Source: Acidobacteriota bacterium
Lineage (GTDB): Bacteria; Acidobacteriota; Terriglobia; Terriglobales; Acidobacteriaceae
Assembly (NCBI GenBank): GCA_003225175.1
Contig: QIBA01000044.1
Location: 1-64,000, forward strand
Direction: 5' to 3'
Length of the DNA stretch: 64,000 nucleotides
Made by a program: the position numbers and the translations under genes. This document shows positions 8,918 to 18,198 of the stretch, piece after piece (positions within the stretch are counted from its first letter, which is position 1; the number at the start of each line of letters is the position of its first letter). Under the pieces are notes generated by a model. The model ran no database searches and was not told the origin of the DNA. It worked only from the letters and a program-made list of their open reading frames with translations.

Positions 8918-9907
8918 CTATGAGAGCAAGTTAAGCTTCCGCAAAATCTTGCGGGAAAGACCGGTAAGTGGCAGTTGACAAACATGAGTCAGGGAGATCC
9001 ACCTGGTGTTTGAGCGACGTCGTAAGCTGTGGCCAGAAAAGACGTTCACGCTCCAATCGGTCGTGGTGATGGAATGCTTTACCGTGAGCAAAGGATCGCC
9101 AGCCTTCTCGTCATCTGCTTCCGGCAACTCCCACATTCCTGGCATGAGTCGCTCGTCCTGTGCGCGCTGCTGTAAGAGGATTGCGCCGCCGCGCCGGATC
9201 AACAGGAGAGCAGAAGACTTTCGCAGCCGTTTCTCAGTAATAGACGTCTCTTCAAGCTGCACGTCGCGCGATCTGCAGTGCTTCTTCACCGGACAACGCT
9301 GACAAAGTGGAACTCCGGGGAGACAAACCGTCGCTCCCAATTCCATCATTGCCTGGTTGAAGTCGCCCGGAGACTCTGGATCAAGCACTGCCTGAGCAGC
9401 CTCCCATAGTTCTTCTCCGCTTAATTGCTGCCGTAGCAAGCGTTCGAGCACGCGCTCTACATTGCCATCGACCACTGCCACAGGCTCTCCGAATGCAATA
9501 CTCGCGATCGCATTCGCGGTGTAGCGCCCGATTCCCGGCAATGTAAGTAATTGCGCGGCCGTACCGGGAATTCGAGAATACGGCTCCGAGACCACGAGCT
9601 TCGCAGCCCGATGCAGCATCCGCGCACGACGGTAATATCCGAGCCCGCTCCAGACAGTCAAAACTTCTGCTTCATCCGCGGCCGCAAGCTGTCGCAGACT
9701 GGGAAACTTCTTCAGAAATCGCTTGTAGTGCTCGAGAACAGCCGCGACGCGAGTCTGCTGCAGCATGATCTCCGAAATCCAGATGCGATAGGGATCGCGT
9801 GTTCTTCGCCATGGCAAAGGACGCTGGTGTTCGCGATACCAGCTCAGCAGATTCCCCCGAAATTTTCGGGGTTGTGCCGCATTGGCGAGACTGATCGTCT
9901 GCGACAT
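8918..9907 (-). CDS. mutY: A/G-specific adenine glycosylase MutY
   Basis: Removes adenine paired with 8-oxoguanine in base-excision repair. The ATG at 9907 (MSQTISLANAAQ) is preferred to one at 10009, whose extra 34 residues overlap the inverted repeat and look unlike protein. Residues: catalytic Glu at 46 in SEIMLQQT, helix-hairpin-helix LTLPGIGRYTANAI, catalytic Asp 147 in VVDGNVERVL, and the iron-sulfur ligands C195-x6-C202-x2-C205-x5-C211. The C-terminal NUDIX-like part (RRGGAILLQQRAQDERLMPGMWELP) recognises 8-oxoG in this family. About 329 residues, normal for MutY. Confidence 0.95.
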   Translation of the reverse strand: MSQTISLANAAQPRKFRGNLLSWYREHQRPLPWRRTRDPYRIWISEIMLQQTRVAAVLEHYKRFLKKFPSLRQLAAADEAEVLTVWSGLGYYRRARMLHRAAKLVVSEPYSRIPGTAAQLLTLPGIGRYTANAIASIAFGEPVAVVDGNVERVLERLLRQQLSGEELWEAAQAVLDPESPGDFNQAMMELGATVCLPGVPLCQRCPVKKHCRSRDVQLEETSITEKRLRKSSALLLIRRGGAILLQQRAQDERLMPGMWELPEADDEKAGDPLLTVKHSITTTDWSVNVFSGHSLRRRSNTRWISLTHVCQLPLTGLSRKILRKLNLLS

Positions 9908-9956
9908 CGGTGGACGATCCTGATTGTATACGCCAGCTGTTGCCACGGACGGCATT

Positions 9957-10122
9957 GAGCAACGTGGTTCCGGCCGCCCTTGGCGGTACAAGATGAAGGA
10001 CTCCAGCACGCCTTCGTGCTGCTAAGTCTGTTGCCCGGAAAATGTTGCTGGGTTTGGTCGTTCTAATGGAGCGCGCATCCCTTACCTTGTACCGGCCGTC
10101 GGCGGCCCGAACCACGTTGCTT
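9957..10122. repeat. long imperfect inverted repeat between mutY and the HTTM gene
   Basis: The left arm at about 9957-10003 begins gagcaacgtggttccggccg and the right arm at about 10072-10122 is its reverse complement with a few substitutions (reading aagcaacgtggttcgggccg on the other strand, then ggcggtacaag / ccggtacaagg). The spacer of about 70 bases contains a smaller hairpin, agcacgccttcgtgct, at 10004-10019. The structure could be a bidirectional terminator for two same-strand genes, but its length and arm complexity look more like a miniature repeat element. Confidence 0.65.
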
Positions 10123-10137
10123 CAAGGCGCGACCTTT

Positions 10138-12009
10138 TCAGAAACACTCGTGATGCCAAAGCAAATCGCGATTGAATCCAGTAGGAGGATGCTGGATCGA
10201 GTTCTGGTGGGCCATGAAATAAATGTCAAACCTGACCAGCACCGCCGGGTCATAGCTTGCGCGCCCAGTATTCCAGGAACGGCAGAGATACCGCCCGTAA
10301 TAAAGCCGATACTCGGTACTCTCTTTCAGCGACAAATTCATCAGGTACTTCCGCCAGCGCTCATTCTTGTATTGGTCCGCGATGCTCTCAGGCTTTGCGT
10401 ACGTCACTGGACGATCAGGATGAATCACGTTGATCTCCTGCCCATCACGCCGCTGGCCCACGACTACGTAGTACCCGTCATATGTCAGAGGATTCGGCGA
10501 AAACATGTCCCACTTCTGGTCCAGATCGAGAGTAATTGCCAGCGCATCTTCCCAGGGCTGGAAGGGCACGTGCACAATCGAGGACAGATTCCACAAGAGC
10601 GTAAAGACAATGAGCAATAACGCAAACACGGTGACGCCTGGTGAAGTCTTCAGATTCAGCGGACGCGACCGGATCCAATCGGTGTAGCGGCTAAGCTTAT
10701 CGCGGTTGCGCTCGATGGCCTCGTACCACTTTCTTCCGTTTCTCTCCAGCCACTCGGATCGCATCACCGGCGTTAGGCACGAGAACATGGGAGATTGCGA
10801 GACCAGATGAACCAGCGCTCTCCACTTGTAGTAGCGCCTTCCTTCTGGATCGACAACGATCCAGCTCTTCTGATCGCGCATCTCCAGCTCCGTAACAGGA
10901 AACTCCTGCGCAGGAATGAGTTCTGTTTTGGGAAGCACGAGAAAAGCACGCACAATGCGAACCAGCTTTGAACAGAATGAGCAGTTCCTGTCGTAGTAAA
11001 CCCGCGTACCGAAGCCTGCCATGCTCTCACCTGAAAGCCAGGGGAAGCGCCGGCGGATCCACTTCAATTCCCAAAACCAGGTTGGGATCAGCGGCAGCGC
11101 AGCCGTGCAAGCAATGTACGGGAAGTGTCCTAAGCGAATGGAAAGCCCTAATGCGACATGCAGCAGAATAATGAGGACGGCTCCCAACATTCGGGCCGGT
11201 CCAGCAAGAAAGGGCGTCAACAGCAGGAGGGGAATCGCACCTTCCTGTACAAGCGTTCCTCGCGTAAGCCAGGGAAGCAGCTTGGGAAAGTGGAGAAGCA
11301 GCTGCCCCAGAGGGTACGTGATCTGCTGAATTTGCAGAGCGTAATAAACCGCGCTGAAGTCCCGCCGCCATTCCGGGGCAGTCTTCAACAACACGGCAAA
11401 GGTGTACACCATCGCCACTTGCGCGATCAGGGCAACTCCCGGAGTGGAGAAATGTGCGAACCGCGGCTTTTCCTTTTCTGGTTCACGCAACCCCGAATCG
11501 ACGGAATACAGTGCTCCCAACGGCAGGAACATGGCAATAAACGCAAACACACGAAGATAAACGTCGCCACCCTGAAGAATGACGGGAGTTCGATTCTGAA
11601 TTGAAACGAGCATGAACCAGCTGGCGAAAGCGGCAAGCCGCGTGCGTATGCCCGCCATCAGCATCACCGCAAGAGCCGCGGCCACGAAGAACAGCATCGC
11701 CTGGAAGATGAGCTGGCCGCTCATCATGTGGATCGAGAAGCGTGCCGGGGGCGAAAACTTGTCGAGCAGCGCGGCCCGCGGCAGAACACCAAAGTCCGTG
11801 TAGAAGACCAGCATGTCCTGCGCACGCCAGATGAGATCGCCCAGCAGCACTGCCCCGAGCGCAATGCGAAATAGAGCTAAAGAACGAAGATCAAGGCTGT
11901 AAGTCCGTTCGAGGTAGTGGAGAATCTTCTTTACCCGGCTGGTGCGATCCGGGAGGATAATCGTCGGGACTGTAGCGGCAACCGACACAGGTCGGTCTAG
12001 AACGGTCAT
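10138..12009 (-). CDS. HTTM-domain membrane protein fused to a DCC thiol-disulfide oxidoreductase domain
   Basis: 623 residues. Residues 40-310 hold about seven membrane helices of the HTTM type (horizontally transferred transmembrane domain, related to vitamin K-dependent carboxylase), with the typical early FRIALGAVLLGDLIWR and VYLRVFAFIAMFLPLGALYSVD. Residues 335-450 are a DCC/DUF393 domain: VYYDRNCSFCSKLVRIVR with CSFC at 343-346, then VVDPEGRRYYKWRALVHLV. One more helix (VFALLLIVFTLLWNLS, about 475-490) and a soluble tail follow. HTTM-DCC fusions are known; the substrate is not. It lies downstream of nothing obvious and starts with ATG at 12009. Confidence 0.85.
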   Translation of the reverse strand: MTVLDRPVSVAATVPTIILPDRTSRVKKILHYLERTYSLDLRSLALFRIALGAVLLGDLIWRAQDMLVFYTDFGVLPRAALLDKFSPPARFSIHMMSGQLIFQAMLFFVAAALAVMLMAGIRTRLAAFASWFMLVSIQNRTPVILQGGDVYLRVFAFIAMFLPLGALYSVDSGLREPEKEKPRFAHFSTPGVALIAQVAMVYTFAVLLKTAPEWRRDFSAVYYALQIQQITYPLGQLLLHFPKLLPWLTRGTLVQEGAIPLLLLTPFLAGPARMLGAVLIILLHVALGLSIRLGHFPYIACTAALPLIPTWFWELKWIRRRFPWLSGESMAGFGTRVYYDRNCSFCSKLVRIVRAFLVLPKTELIPAQEFPVTELEMRDQKSWIVVDPEGRRYYKWRALVHLVSQSPMFSCLTPVMRSEWLERNGRKWYEAIERNRDKLSRYTDWIRSRPLNLKTSPGVTVFALLLIVFTLLWNLSSIVHVPFQPWEDALAITLDLDQKWDMFSPNPLTYDGYYVVVGQRRDGQEINVIHPDRPVTYAKPESIADQYKNERWRKYLMNLSLKESTEYRLYYGRYLCRSWNTGRASYDPAVLVRFDIYFMAHQNSIQHPPTGFNRDLLWHHECF

Positions 12010-12281
12010 GGCGGGGAGCTCTTCCGTCGCGACTGTAAGACACTTTCAATTCCAATCGCCACTCCCGTTTCCCAGCTTGACACACCAAAGTAACGAGCCA
12101 GTTCAAGCCATTCAAAACAAATCTTCAAACCTTTCGGAAACATGTCTCCAAAATGGGCGAAGCTAAGTCTTCGGTAACTTGTAGAGGCAATTGAACTCAG
12201 ATACTTTTCGGGAGAGTGCCGAAGCTGCTTTTGGCGGCTTGGAGCACTTGCGTTCCATTTGATCAGGACTGGCCGAGCGAG

Positions 12282-12956
12282 ATGAATATCGACCGACAAC
12301 GTGGTTTCAGTTTGCTGGAGTTGATGATCGTCGTCGTCATCCTTCTTGTCATTGCCGGCATGATGACCCCGAAGATGTTGGGGATTATCGACGACCAGAA
12401 GATGCGCGCCTCGGCGCAAGCCTATGCCGGTTTAATGCAGATAGCGCGGTCACGCGCCACGCAGGACAACTCCGTATACCAAGTGCTGAACACCACCACA
12501 AACGGCGTACCAGTAGCCTATCTCGATCTCAATTCGGATCGAACCTTCAATGGCTCTGGATCCAATCCGGAACCGGCTGTGGAGCTGGCGGATCCGATCA
12601 CGGTGAGCGATAGCGGCGTTCCCTCTGGCTTCGGCAACACCAACCTATTGGGAATACAGCCGTATTCCGATTCAACCTCACCGATGGTGAGCGACGGGAC
12701 CGGGGGCATTGCTGCAGGCACGGCTATTCCTGGTATGGCTTTCAATGAACGCGGCTTACCCTGCCAAAGGGTAGCCGCTGCGGAGACTTGCAAAAATGCG
12801 CCATCAGTAGGCACGCCAGCAAGCACAAGACCCATCGCATACGTAACTTACCTGCGGTACAAACGCAGAACAGGTGGAACAGCCTACGCCGCGATCACGG
12901 TAACGCCTGCGGGAAGAATTAAGACTTGGGTCTACCAAGGTGGGAACTGGCAATGA
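12282..12956 (+). CDS. type IV pilus minor pseudopilin, FimT/GspH type
   Basis: First gene of a four-gene pseudopilin operon. Start ATG 12282 is chosen because it places a short basic leader before the prepilin peptidase site: RQRGFSLLELMIVVVILLVIAGMM, with cleavage after G and the conserved Glu at mature position 5. The C-terminal part fits a GspH/FimT minor pilin (MRASAQAYAGLMQIARSRATQDNSVYQV, then VTVTPAGRIKTWV near the end). Such proteins prime pilus assembly at the inner membrane. The stop overlaps the next start as ATGA. About 270 bases without a gene lie upstream and should contain the operon promoter, which I could not pin down. Confidence 0.85.
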   Translation: MNIDRQRGFSLLELMIVVVILLVIAGMMTPKMLGIIDDQKMRASAQAYAGLMQIARSRATQDNSVYQVLNTTTNGVPVAYLDLNSDRTFNGSGSNPEPAVELADPITVSDSGVPSGFGNTNLLGIQPYSDSTSPMVSDGTGGIAAGTAIPGMAFNERGLPCQRVAAAETCKNAPSVGTPASTRPIAYVTYLRYKRRTGGTAYAAITVTPAGRIKTWVYQGGNWQ

Positions 12957-13543
12957 AACGTAATCGGCAACTCCAGCAACGGCGCGGTTCCAATTCAGGA
13001 TTCAGCTTGATAGAGCTTCTGATCGCCATGATCGTTCTCGTGGTAGGACTGCTTGGCGGGATGATCGTGATTCTCACTGCGATCGCCAGTAACGCGCGCA
13101 ATCGATTTGACACGGCGGCCGTGGCCCTCGCGCAGAGCACCATGGATCGCATCGTCGTACTCACCATATCTGCGGGTATCCAGACTACATCGATTACGGA
13201 CTGCGACGGTACCGCCCATTCCATGACTACCGCCCCTGGCGGCGCACCGTTGGTCGATCTCTCAGGCATATCCAACGGAGTACAGGCCATCGATTTCACA
13301 CAAAACCCGGTCGCCGGTTACCAGATGCTTTACAAGCTCTGCGCAACCGGAGCCGCGGATGGATTGCCCACGGGCAATCCGCAGCTCTACGACGTGCGCT
13401 GGAATGTGAGCAATCCGATCAATGGCGGTTCAACAGAATTGGTTTTGGTAGCAGCCAAGAACGTCACCGAAGATGGAAACGGAGCGCGTCAAACCCGTTT
13501 CTTCAATGTACCGGCGACTCTGCGAGCGCTGAGAGGAAACTGA
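12953..13543 (+). CDS. pilV: type IV pilus minor pseudopilin, PilV-like
   Basis: Second gene of the operon; its ATG overlaps the previous stop (ATGA), indicating translational coupling. 196 residues with a class III signal peptide: RGSNSGFSLIELLIAMIVLVVGLLGGMIVIL, Glu at position 5 of the mature protein. The GLLGGMIVILTAIASNARNRFDTAAVALAQSTMDRI stretch is typical of PilV. Together with PilW and PilX it would form the tip-priming complex of a type IV pilus. Confidence 0.8.
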   Translation: MKRNRQLQQRRGSNSGFSLIELLIAMIVLVVGLLGGMIVILTAIASNARNRFDTAAVALAQSTMDRIVVLTISAGIQTTSITDCDGTAHSMTTAPGGAPLVDLSGISNGVQAIDFTQNPVAGYQMLYKLCATGAADGLPTGNPQLYDVRWNVSNPINGGSTELVLVAAKNVTEDGNGARQTRFFNVPATLRALRGN

Positions 13544-13544
13544 C

Positions 13545-14294
13545 ATGAAAGCACCAGCAAATCGTCGGAATCATGCCGGATTCTCATTGCTCGAAGTCAT
13601 GATCACCATCATCGTGCTCATGATCGTCATGGGAGCGGTGTTTTCGCAGATCAACCAGGTTCAAGCAAAGACCAAGACGGAATCCATGAAGCTGGACCTT
13701 ACGCAGGAAAGCCGAGCGTTCGTCGATCAATTTGCCCGCGACCTGCACATGTCTGGCTACCCGATCTCAACGCTTTACCAGACCAATCCTGGATCGCGAA
13801 ATTTAAATACAGCCGTCGGTCTTGTGTTCGCCTCTCCCGTCTCACTTCGCTTTGAAGGCGATGTTTATGGAGACGGCAATGTGTATAGCGTGCTGTATAC
13901 GTACGTTGCTTCGGACATAAATGATCTCGCCTGCCCTTGCCTGCGGCGCAGTGTGGTGAAGAAAGTAACCGGCGACAACTGGTATTCCGGGCCCGGAGGT
14001 CAATCTAACCCGCAATACTTCACTGAGGTTCAAAACGTGATTACGCCTCAGGGACTCTCGCAGGATTTGTTTACCTACTTCCAGGCAAACGGTAGTGCCG
14101 TGAGCGTTGGGAGCTGCACCTGGTCGAGCGGAACCCCGACCTGTCCCGGAATTGATATCAACAGTAATTCGGCAACGATTCAACTTATCGACGCGATCAA
14201 GGTGAACTTGAGCACGCGCTCTAAACAGTTTGACCCCATAACTGGGCAGCCAGCCGTGAATTCTGTATCTACGATCGCGGAATTGGAGAACTAG
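13545..14294 (+). CDS. pilW: type IV pilus minor pseudopilin, PilW-like
   Basis: Third gene of the operon, starting one base after the previous stop, with GAGAGGAAAC as ribosome site. 249 residues: prepilin cleavage and helix in HAGFSLLEVMITIIVLMIVMGAVFSQI, then a long C-terminal domain. ESRAFVDQFARDLHMSGYPIS is characteristic of PilW/GspJ-like pseudopilins. The cysteines around ACPCLRR and SCTWSSGTPTC may form disulfides. Confidence 0.8.
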   Translation: MKAPANRRNHAGFSLLEVMITIIVLMIVMGAVFSQINQVQAKTKTESMKLDLTQESRAFVDQFARDLHMSGYPISTLYQTNPGSRNLNTAVGLVFASPVSLRFEGDVYGDGNVYSVLYTYVASDINDLACPCLRRSVVKKVTGDNWYSGPGGQSNPQYFTEVQNVITPQGLSQDLFTYFQANGSAVSVGSCTWSSGTPTCPGIDINSNSATIQLIDAIKVNLSTRSKQFDPITGQPAVNSVSTIAELEN

Positions 14295-14297
14295 CTC

Positions 14298-16403
14298 ATG
14301 AAGCCTCAAACCAAACATCCCGAACACGGCATTGCGATGCTTGTGGTGCTGTTTGCCTTGATTCTCGTGTCGGCGATCGGACTGGCGTTGATGTTCTCCA
14401 CAAATAGCGAAACTGGAGTCAACTCCGGGTTCCGCCAATCGAACCTTTCCTACTTCGCTGCCCGATCAGGTGTAGAAGAGTTGCGCGACCGCATGCGAAT
14501 TACCGTGGCAAACGGAGGCATTTCCGACATTCTTCCCACGGTTCCGATCGGCGGAGCTGGCGGCGTGGTCTACATCACCAATCCGCTTGGTAGCGAAAAC
14601 GTCCGGCCATGGGATTCAACGAATGCCTATTTCGACGACGAACTCTGTCATGAAACGGCAAATAGTGGACTTACTGGCATTGCGAACAGCCCGGGAAATC
14701 CCGCTAAGCCGTGCGCCGTTGCCGCCGCCTCTCTACCGATCACACCCGGATGGTATCTGAACAACTCGTCCGAGAGTCTACCTGGAAGCGCATATGTTCC
14801 CTACAAATGGGCGCGCATCAATTTAAAGCTTGGAGAGTCGACCAATCCCTGGTGCATCCAGGGATATGGCAACTGTGCTGCCCAGCCAGCCGCGCCACTA
14901 GGCGGACCATCAGCGGATCAGGTTTGCTACAACGGCAAGAATGAATTCGTGTTAGCGGATTCAAGGCCCACCGATGTGCCGGACCGAGTAGAAGGGCTGA
15001 GCTTGCCATCGCAGCTTGCGCTGGCGATGGCGATGTTTGAAGGTGGGACTTCTGGCCACGGTAATACCGGACACGCGTCTGCCAGCAGTTCGAGTTCTTC
15101 CGGTTCATCTTCTTCAAGTTCTTCAGGCAGCAGTTCGTCAAGCGGTTCTTCCGGTACCAGCTCGTCAAGCAGTTCATCCAGCAGTTCTTCCAGTAGCAGT
15201 TCTTCCAGTAGCTCGAGTTCCAGTGGTCTTTTTGGAACTGGCAGTAGCTCGAGTTCAAGTGGTCTTTTTGGAACTGGCAGCACCTCCGGTCTCACCGGCA
15301 TCACTTCCAGCAGCAGTTCGAGTTCTTCGAGCAGCTCTTCAAGTAGTTCTTCATCGAGCTCTTCGTCCGGCTCTTCAACCGGCATAGTTGCTCCCTCGTG
15401 CGGAACAGGTGCTCCTCCGCTTCCAGGTTCGCTGCTCGGAATTGGGGGTGGGCCGGTCCATGCTAATTCGTGCGTAGCGGCAGACGCGCAACCCGTCTAT
15501 ATGCTCACTGCCCTTGCGGTTGCGGAAAGCGCAACCTCCACGGTCCACGCCCGGCGCATGGTGCAATATGAAGTAGCAAGAATCGCTTTGCCACCAATGC
15601 CGGCAGCGTTGACGATCGCTGGTCCGGTAAGCTCCTCGACACAGTTCGGAGACTCGAACAATTTCTATGTCGACGGTCACGATGCATGCGGTGGGCAGAA
15701 CAGGCCGGCGGTGGGGACCGTTCAGGACGTAGGCAACGGCACTGAGACCGCGAGCCAAATTGCATCAGACTCTCGCAATCAGATCATTAATGATCTGAAG
15801 AGACCGCCTAACTACACCGGTGCGGACGGCTGTTCGCCAGACGTGCAGAACGTAAACAACCTTGCCAATCAGAATTACCAGACGCCCGATGGCTTGAACG
15901 GCCTCGTGCATGACATACAGGGTGCGGCAACGCAGACGCTGGATCCGAGTCACCTGCCCACAAGCTATGACCTCGGCACGGCCGCGAATCCTAAAATCAC
16001 CGTTGTCAATGGTGACTTCACTACTCCCATGGATGGCTACGGCATTCTGCTCGTAACCGGAGCCCTCACGATGAGCGGAAATACCTCGTGGCATGGGTTG
16101 ATCTTTGTGATCGGCACGGGGCAATTTACGGAGAACGGAACACCTGCGATTGACGGTGCCATCCTCGTCGCAGCGATTGGGAAAACTGGCGGCTGTCCTG
16201 GCACAACTGACTGCTATGCCACCAACCCGTCTGACGCCAATATGTACCGAGATCCTTTGAGTGGCCAGAAAGTGCTTGGCAGCCCAACCTTTCACTGGGA
16301 CGGTGGCGGCATCGGCGGAATTACGTATAACAGTTGCACGATCCAATCAGTCAAGCAGGCGGCTAACTTTGCTGTATTAGCGCGCAGGGAAATCACTTAT
16401 TGA
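14298..16403 (+). CDS. PilX-like pilus assembly protein with long poly-serine tract
   Basis: Fourth gene of the operon, three bases after the previous stop. 701 residues. The N-terminus (HPEHGIAMLVVLFALILVSAIGLALMFS) is PilX-like and lacks the Glu5 of typical pilins; NLSYFAARSGVEELRDRMR follows, as in PilX. Residues about 262-365 are almost entirely serine with scattered glycine, interrupted twice by GLFGTG, encoded by mixed serine codons (agc, agt, tcg, tct, tcc, tca). The remainder (FYVDGHDACGG..., NGDFTTPMDGYGILLVTGALTMSGNTSWHGLIFVIG) resembles the C-terminal part of acidobacterial pilus assembly proteins. The serine tract may be a flexible, possibly glycosylated spacer (inference). Confidence 0.8.
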   Translation: MKPQTKHPEHGIAMLVVLFALILVSAIGLALMFSTNSETGVNSGFRQSNLSYFAARSGVEELRDRMRITVANGGISDILPTVPIGGAGGVVYITNPLGSENVRPWDSTNAYFDDELCHETANSGLTGIANSPGNPAKPCAVAAASLPITPGWYLNNSSESLPGSAYVPYKWARINLKLGESTNPWCIQGYGNCAAQPAAPLGGPSADQVCYNGKNEFVLADSRPTDVPDRVEGLSLPSQLALAMAMFEGGTSGHGNTGHASASSSSSSGSSSSSSSGSSSSSGSSGTSSSSSSSSSSSSSSSSSSSSSSGLFGTGSSSSSSGLFGTGSTSGLTGITSSSSSSSSSSSSSSSSSSSSSGSSTGIVAPSCGTGAPPLPGSLLGIGGGPVHANSCVAADAQPVYMLTALAVAESATSTVHARRMVQYEVARIALPPMPAALTIAGPVSSSTQFGDSNNFYVDGHDACGGQNRPAVGTVQDVGNGTETASQIASDSRNQIINDLKRPPNYTGADGCSPDVQNVNNLANQNYQTPDGLNGLVHDIQGAATQTLDPSHLPTSYDLGTAANPKITVVNGDFTTPMDGYGILLVTGALTMSGNTSWHGLIFVIGTGQFTENGTPAIDGAILVAAIGKTGGCPGTTDCYATNPSDANMYRDPLSGQKVLGSPTFHWDGGGIGGITYNSCTIQSVKQAANFAVLARREITY

Positions 16404-16425
16404 CGATGATTGCAAGCAAAAGAAA

Positions 16426-16461
16426 AAGCGCAGCGGTTCCTCGCTGCGCTTCTTTTTTCTT
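16426..16461 (+). terminator. intrinsic terminator of the pseudopilin operon
   Basis: A perfect ten-pair stem AAGCGCAGCG / CGCTGCGCTT with loop gttcct, followed by CTTTTTTCTT, 23 bases after the stop of the PilX-like gene. It closes the pseudopilin operon and separates it from the FAD enzyme gene. Confidence 0.9.
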
Positions 16462-16481
16462 GCAGCAAAGTAAACAACGAC

Positions 16482-18113
16482 ATGACTCAAAAAGCCATCA
16501 TCATCGGCGCCGGACCTGCCGGACTTACGGCTGCTTACGAGCTGCTCACTCGCACCGACCTCAAGCCCATCGTGCTGGAGAAGAGCACTTACATGGGTGG
16601 CCTCTCGCGCACCATAAACTACAAGGGAAACCGCATGGACATCGGCGGGCATCGCTTTTTTTCCAAGAGCGATCGCGTGATGAACTGGTGGTTCCGGCAT
16701 CTGCCGGTAGCGGAAGGGCACGAGGAAGCGCCGGTCCTAGCGTATCAAGGCAAGACTCGCAGCGTGGCTGCTGTTGGCACATCGCGGTGGCCGGGTGACC
16801 CCGCCAGCAGCGGCGCTGTAGCGACGCTTGCAGCCACGGAAGCCGATCCGGATCGCGTGATGCTTCTTCGTCCGCGAAAATCGCGGATCTACTTCCTGCG
16901 CAAGTTCTTCGATTATCCTATCCAGCTCTCCAAAGATACGCTGGTAAAACTCGGATTGGTCAGGGCGTTCAGGATAGGCATCAGCTACATGCTCCGTGCC
17001 GCGTTCCCGATCCAAAACGTTAAGAACCTGGAACAGTTCTTCATCAACCGCTTTGGCAGCGAGCTGTACAAGACCTTCTTCAAGTCATACACGGAAAAGG
17101 TGTGGGGAGTGCCCTGCGAAAAGATCGGCGCGGAATGGGGTGAGCAGCGCATTAAGGGCCTGTCAATCCTCAAGACGATCGCACACCACATCAAGAAGAT
17201 GTTCCGCGGAAGCGACGGCCGTGACATCGCGCAGAAAAACACCGAAACTTCCCTGATCGAACAGTTCCTTTATCCCAAATTTGGGCCCGGACAGATGTGG
17301 GAAGTGGTCGCGCAAAAGGTCATCGAGCTGGGCGGGGCGATCGTTACCGATTTCGACGTGACTGGAGTGCAGATCGACGGATTTCGCATCGCAGGCGTAA
17401 CCGGAAGCGACAAATACGGCAACCAGAAGAAGTTTACCGGCGATTATTTCTTTTCGACGATGCCGATTCAGGAACTTGTCCGGTCGCTGCACGTCAACGT
17501 TCCCATGTCGGTATGCGAGGTGAGTGAAGGGCTGATCTATCGTGACTTCATCACTGTCGGGCTGCTGTGCACCAAGCTGAAGGTCCGGGACGAGGGAGAC
17601 AAGTATGGCAGGCTGATCAGCGACAACTGGATCTATATCCAGGAGCCGGACGTGCTGGTTGGCCGCCTGCAGGTTTTCAACAACTGGAGCCCGCACCTAG
17701 TAAGCGATTCCAGCAAAGTATGGCTGGGCGCCGAATATTTTTGTTATGAAACCGACGAGCTCTGGTCGAAATCCGACGCGGAAATGGGACGCTTCGCCAT
17801 CGAAGAACTGAACAGGATCGAAATCATCGAGCGTGACGATGTGATCGACTTCAATGTCGTGCGTGTACCCAAGACTTATCCAGCCTATTTTGGGACGTAT
17901 GACAGATTCGAAGAACTGCGGAAATATGTCGATCAATACGACAATCTATATCTCGTGGGCCGCAATGGAATGCACAAATACAATAATCAGGACCACTCCA
18001 TGCTGACCGCCATGACTGCGGTGGACAACATTATTGCCGGCCGCACCGACAAGTCCAACATCTGGTCGGTGAATACCGAAATGGATTATCACGAGGCGAA
18101 GGGCAAGCAGTAG
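16482..18113 (+). CDS. FAD-dependent oxidoreductase, UDP-galactopyranose mutase-like
   Basis: 543 residues from ATG 16482 (an in-frame ATG at 16410 lies inside the terminator and is rejected). The FAD-binding Rossmann signature [19 protein letters not shown] starts at residue 4, followed by [33 protein letters not shown], typical of the UDP-galactopyranose mutase/amine-oxidase superfamily. [25 protein letters not shown] and the C-terminal [23 protein letters not shown] agree. The probable role is in surface polysaccharide sugar metabolism. The neighbouring GT-C-like gene supports a glycan role. Substrate not determinable from sequence. Confidence 0.8.
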   Translation: MTQKAIIIGAGPAGLTAAYELLTRTDLKPIVLEKSTYMGGLSRTINYKGNRMDIGGHRFFSKSDRVMNWWFRHLPVAEGHEEAPVLAYQGKTRSVAAVGTSRWPGDPASSGAVATLAATEADPDRVMLLRPRKSRIYFLRKFFDYPIQLSKDTLVKLGLVRAFRIGISYMLRAAFPIQNVKNLEQFFINRFGSELYKTFFKSYTEKVWGVPCEKIGAEWGEQRIKGLSILKTIAHHIKKMFRGSDGRDIAQKNTETSLIEQFLYPKFGPGQMWEVVAQKVIELGGAIVTDFDVTGVQIDGFRIAGVTGSDKYGNQKKFTGDYFFSTMPIQELVRSLHVNVPMSVCEVSEGLIYRDFITVGLLCTKLKVRDEGDKYGRLISDNWIYIQEPDVLVGRLQVFNNWSPHLVSDSSKVWLGAEYFCYETDELWSKSDAEMGRFAIEELNRIEIIERDDVIDFNVVRVPKTYPAYFGTYDRFEELRKYVDQYDNLYLVGRNGMHKYNNQDHSMLTAMTAVDNIIAGRTDKSNIWSVNTEMDYHEAKGKQ

Positions 18114-18198
18114 CAATAGGCGATACGCAATAGGCGGGTAGCAGAGGAGTTTCATAGCCGTAGAAGACCACGCCTTCCGTGCCATACTCACCACATCC

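Noticed and set aside
14927-15385. Reverse-strand ORF rich in Glu and Leu (LDEELLEELL-type) opposite the serine tract
   Set aside because: It is the antisense translation of serine codons of the PilX-like gene, whose frame, operon position and signal sequence are clear.
16410-16481. Extended N-terminus of the FAD enzyme
   Set aside because: The extension would be encoded by the intrinsic terminator of the preceding operon, and the Rossmann motif begins four residues after the ATG at 16482.
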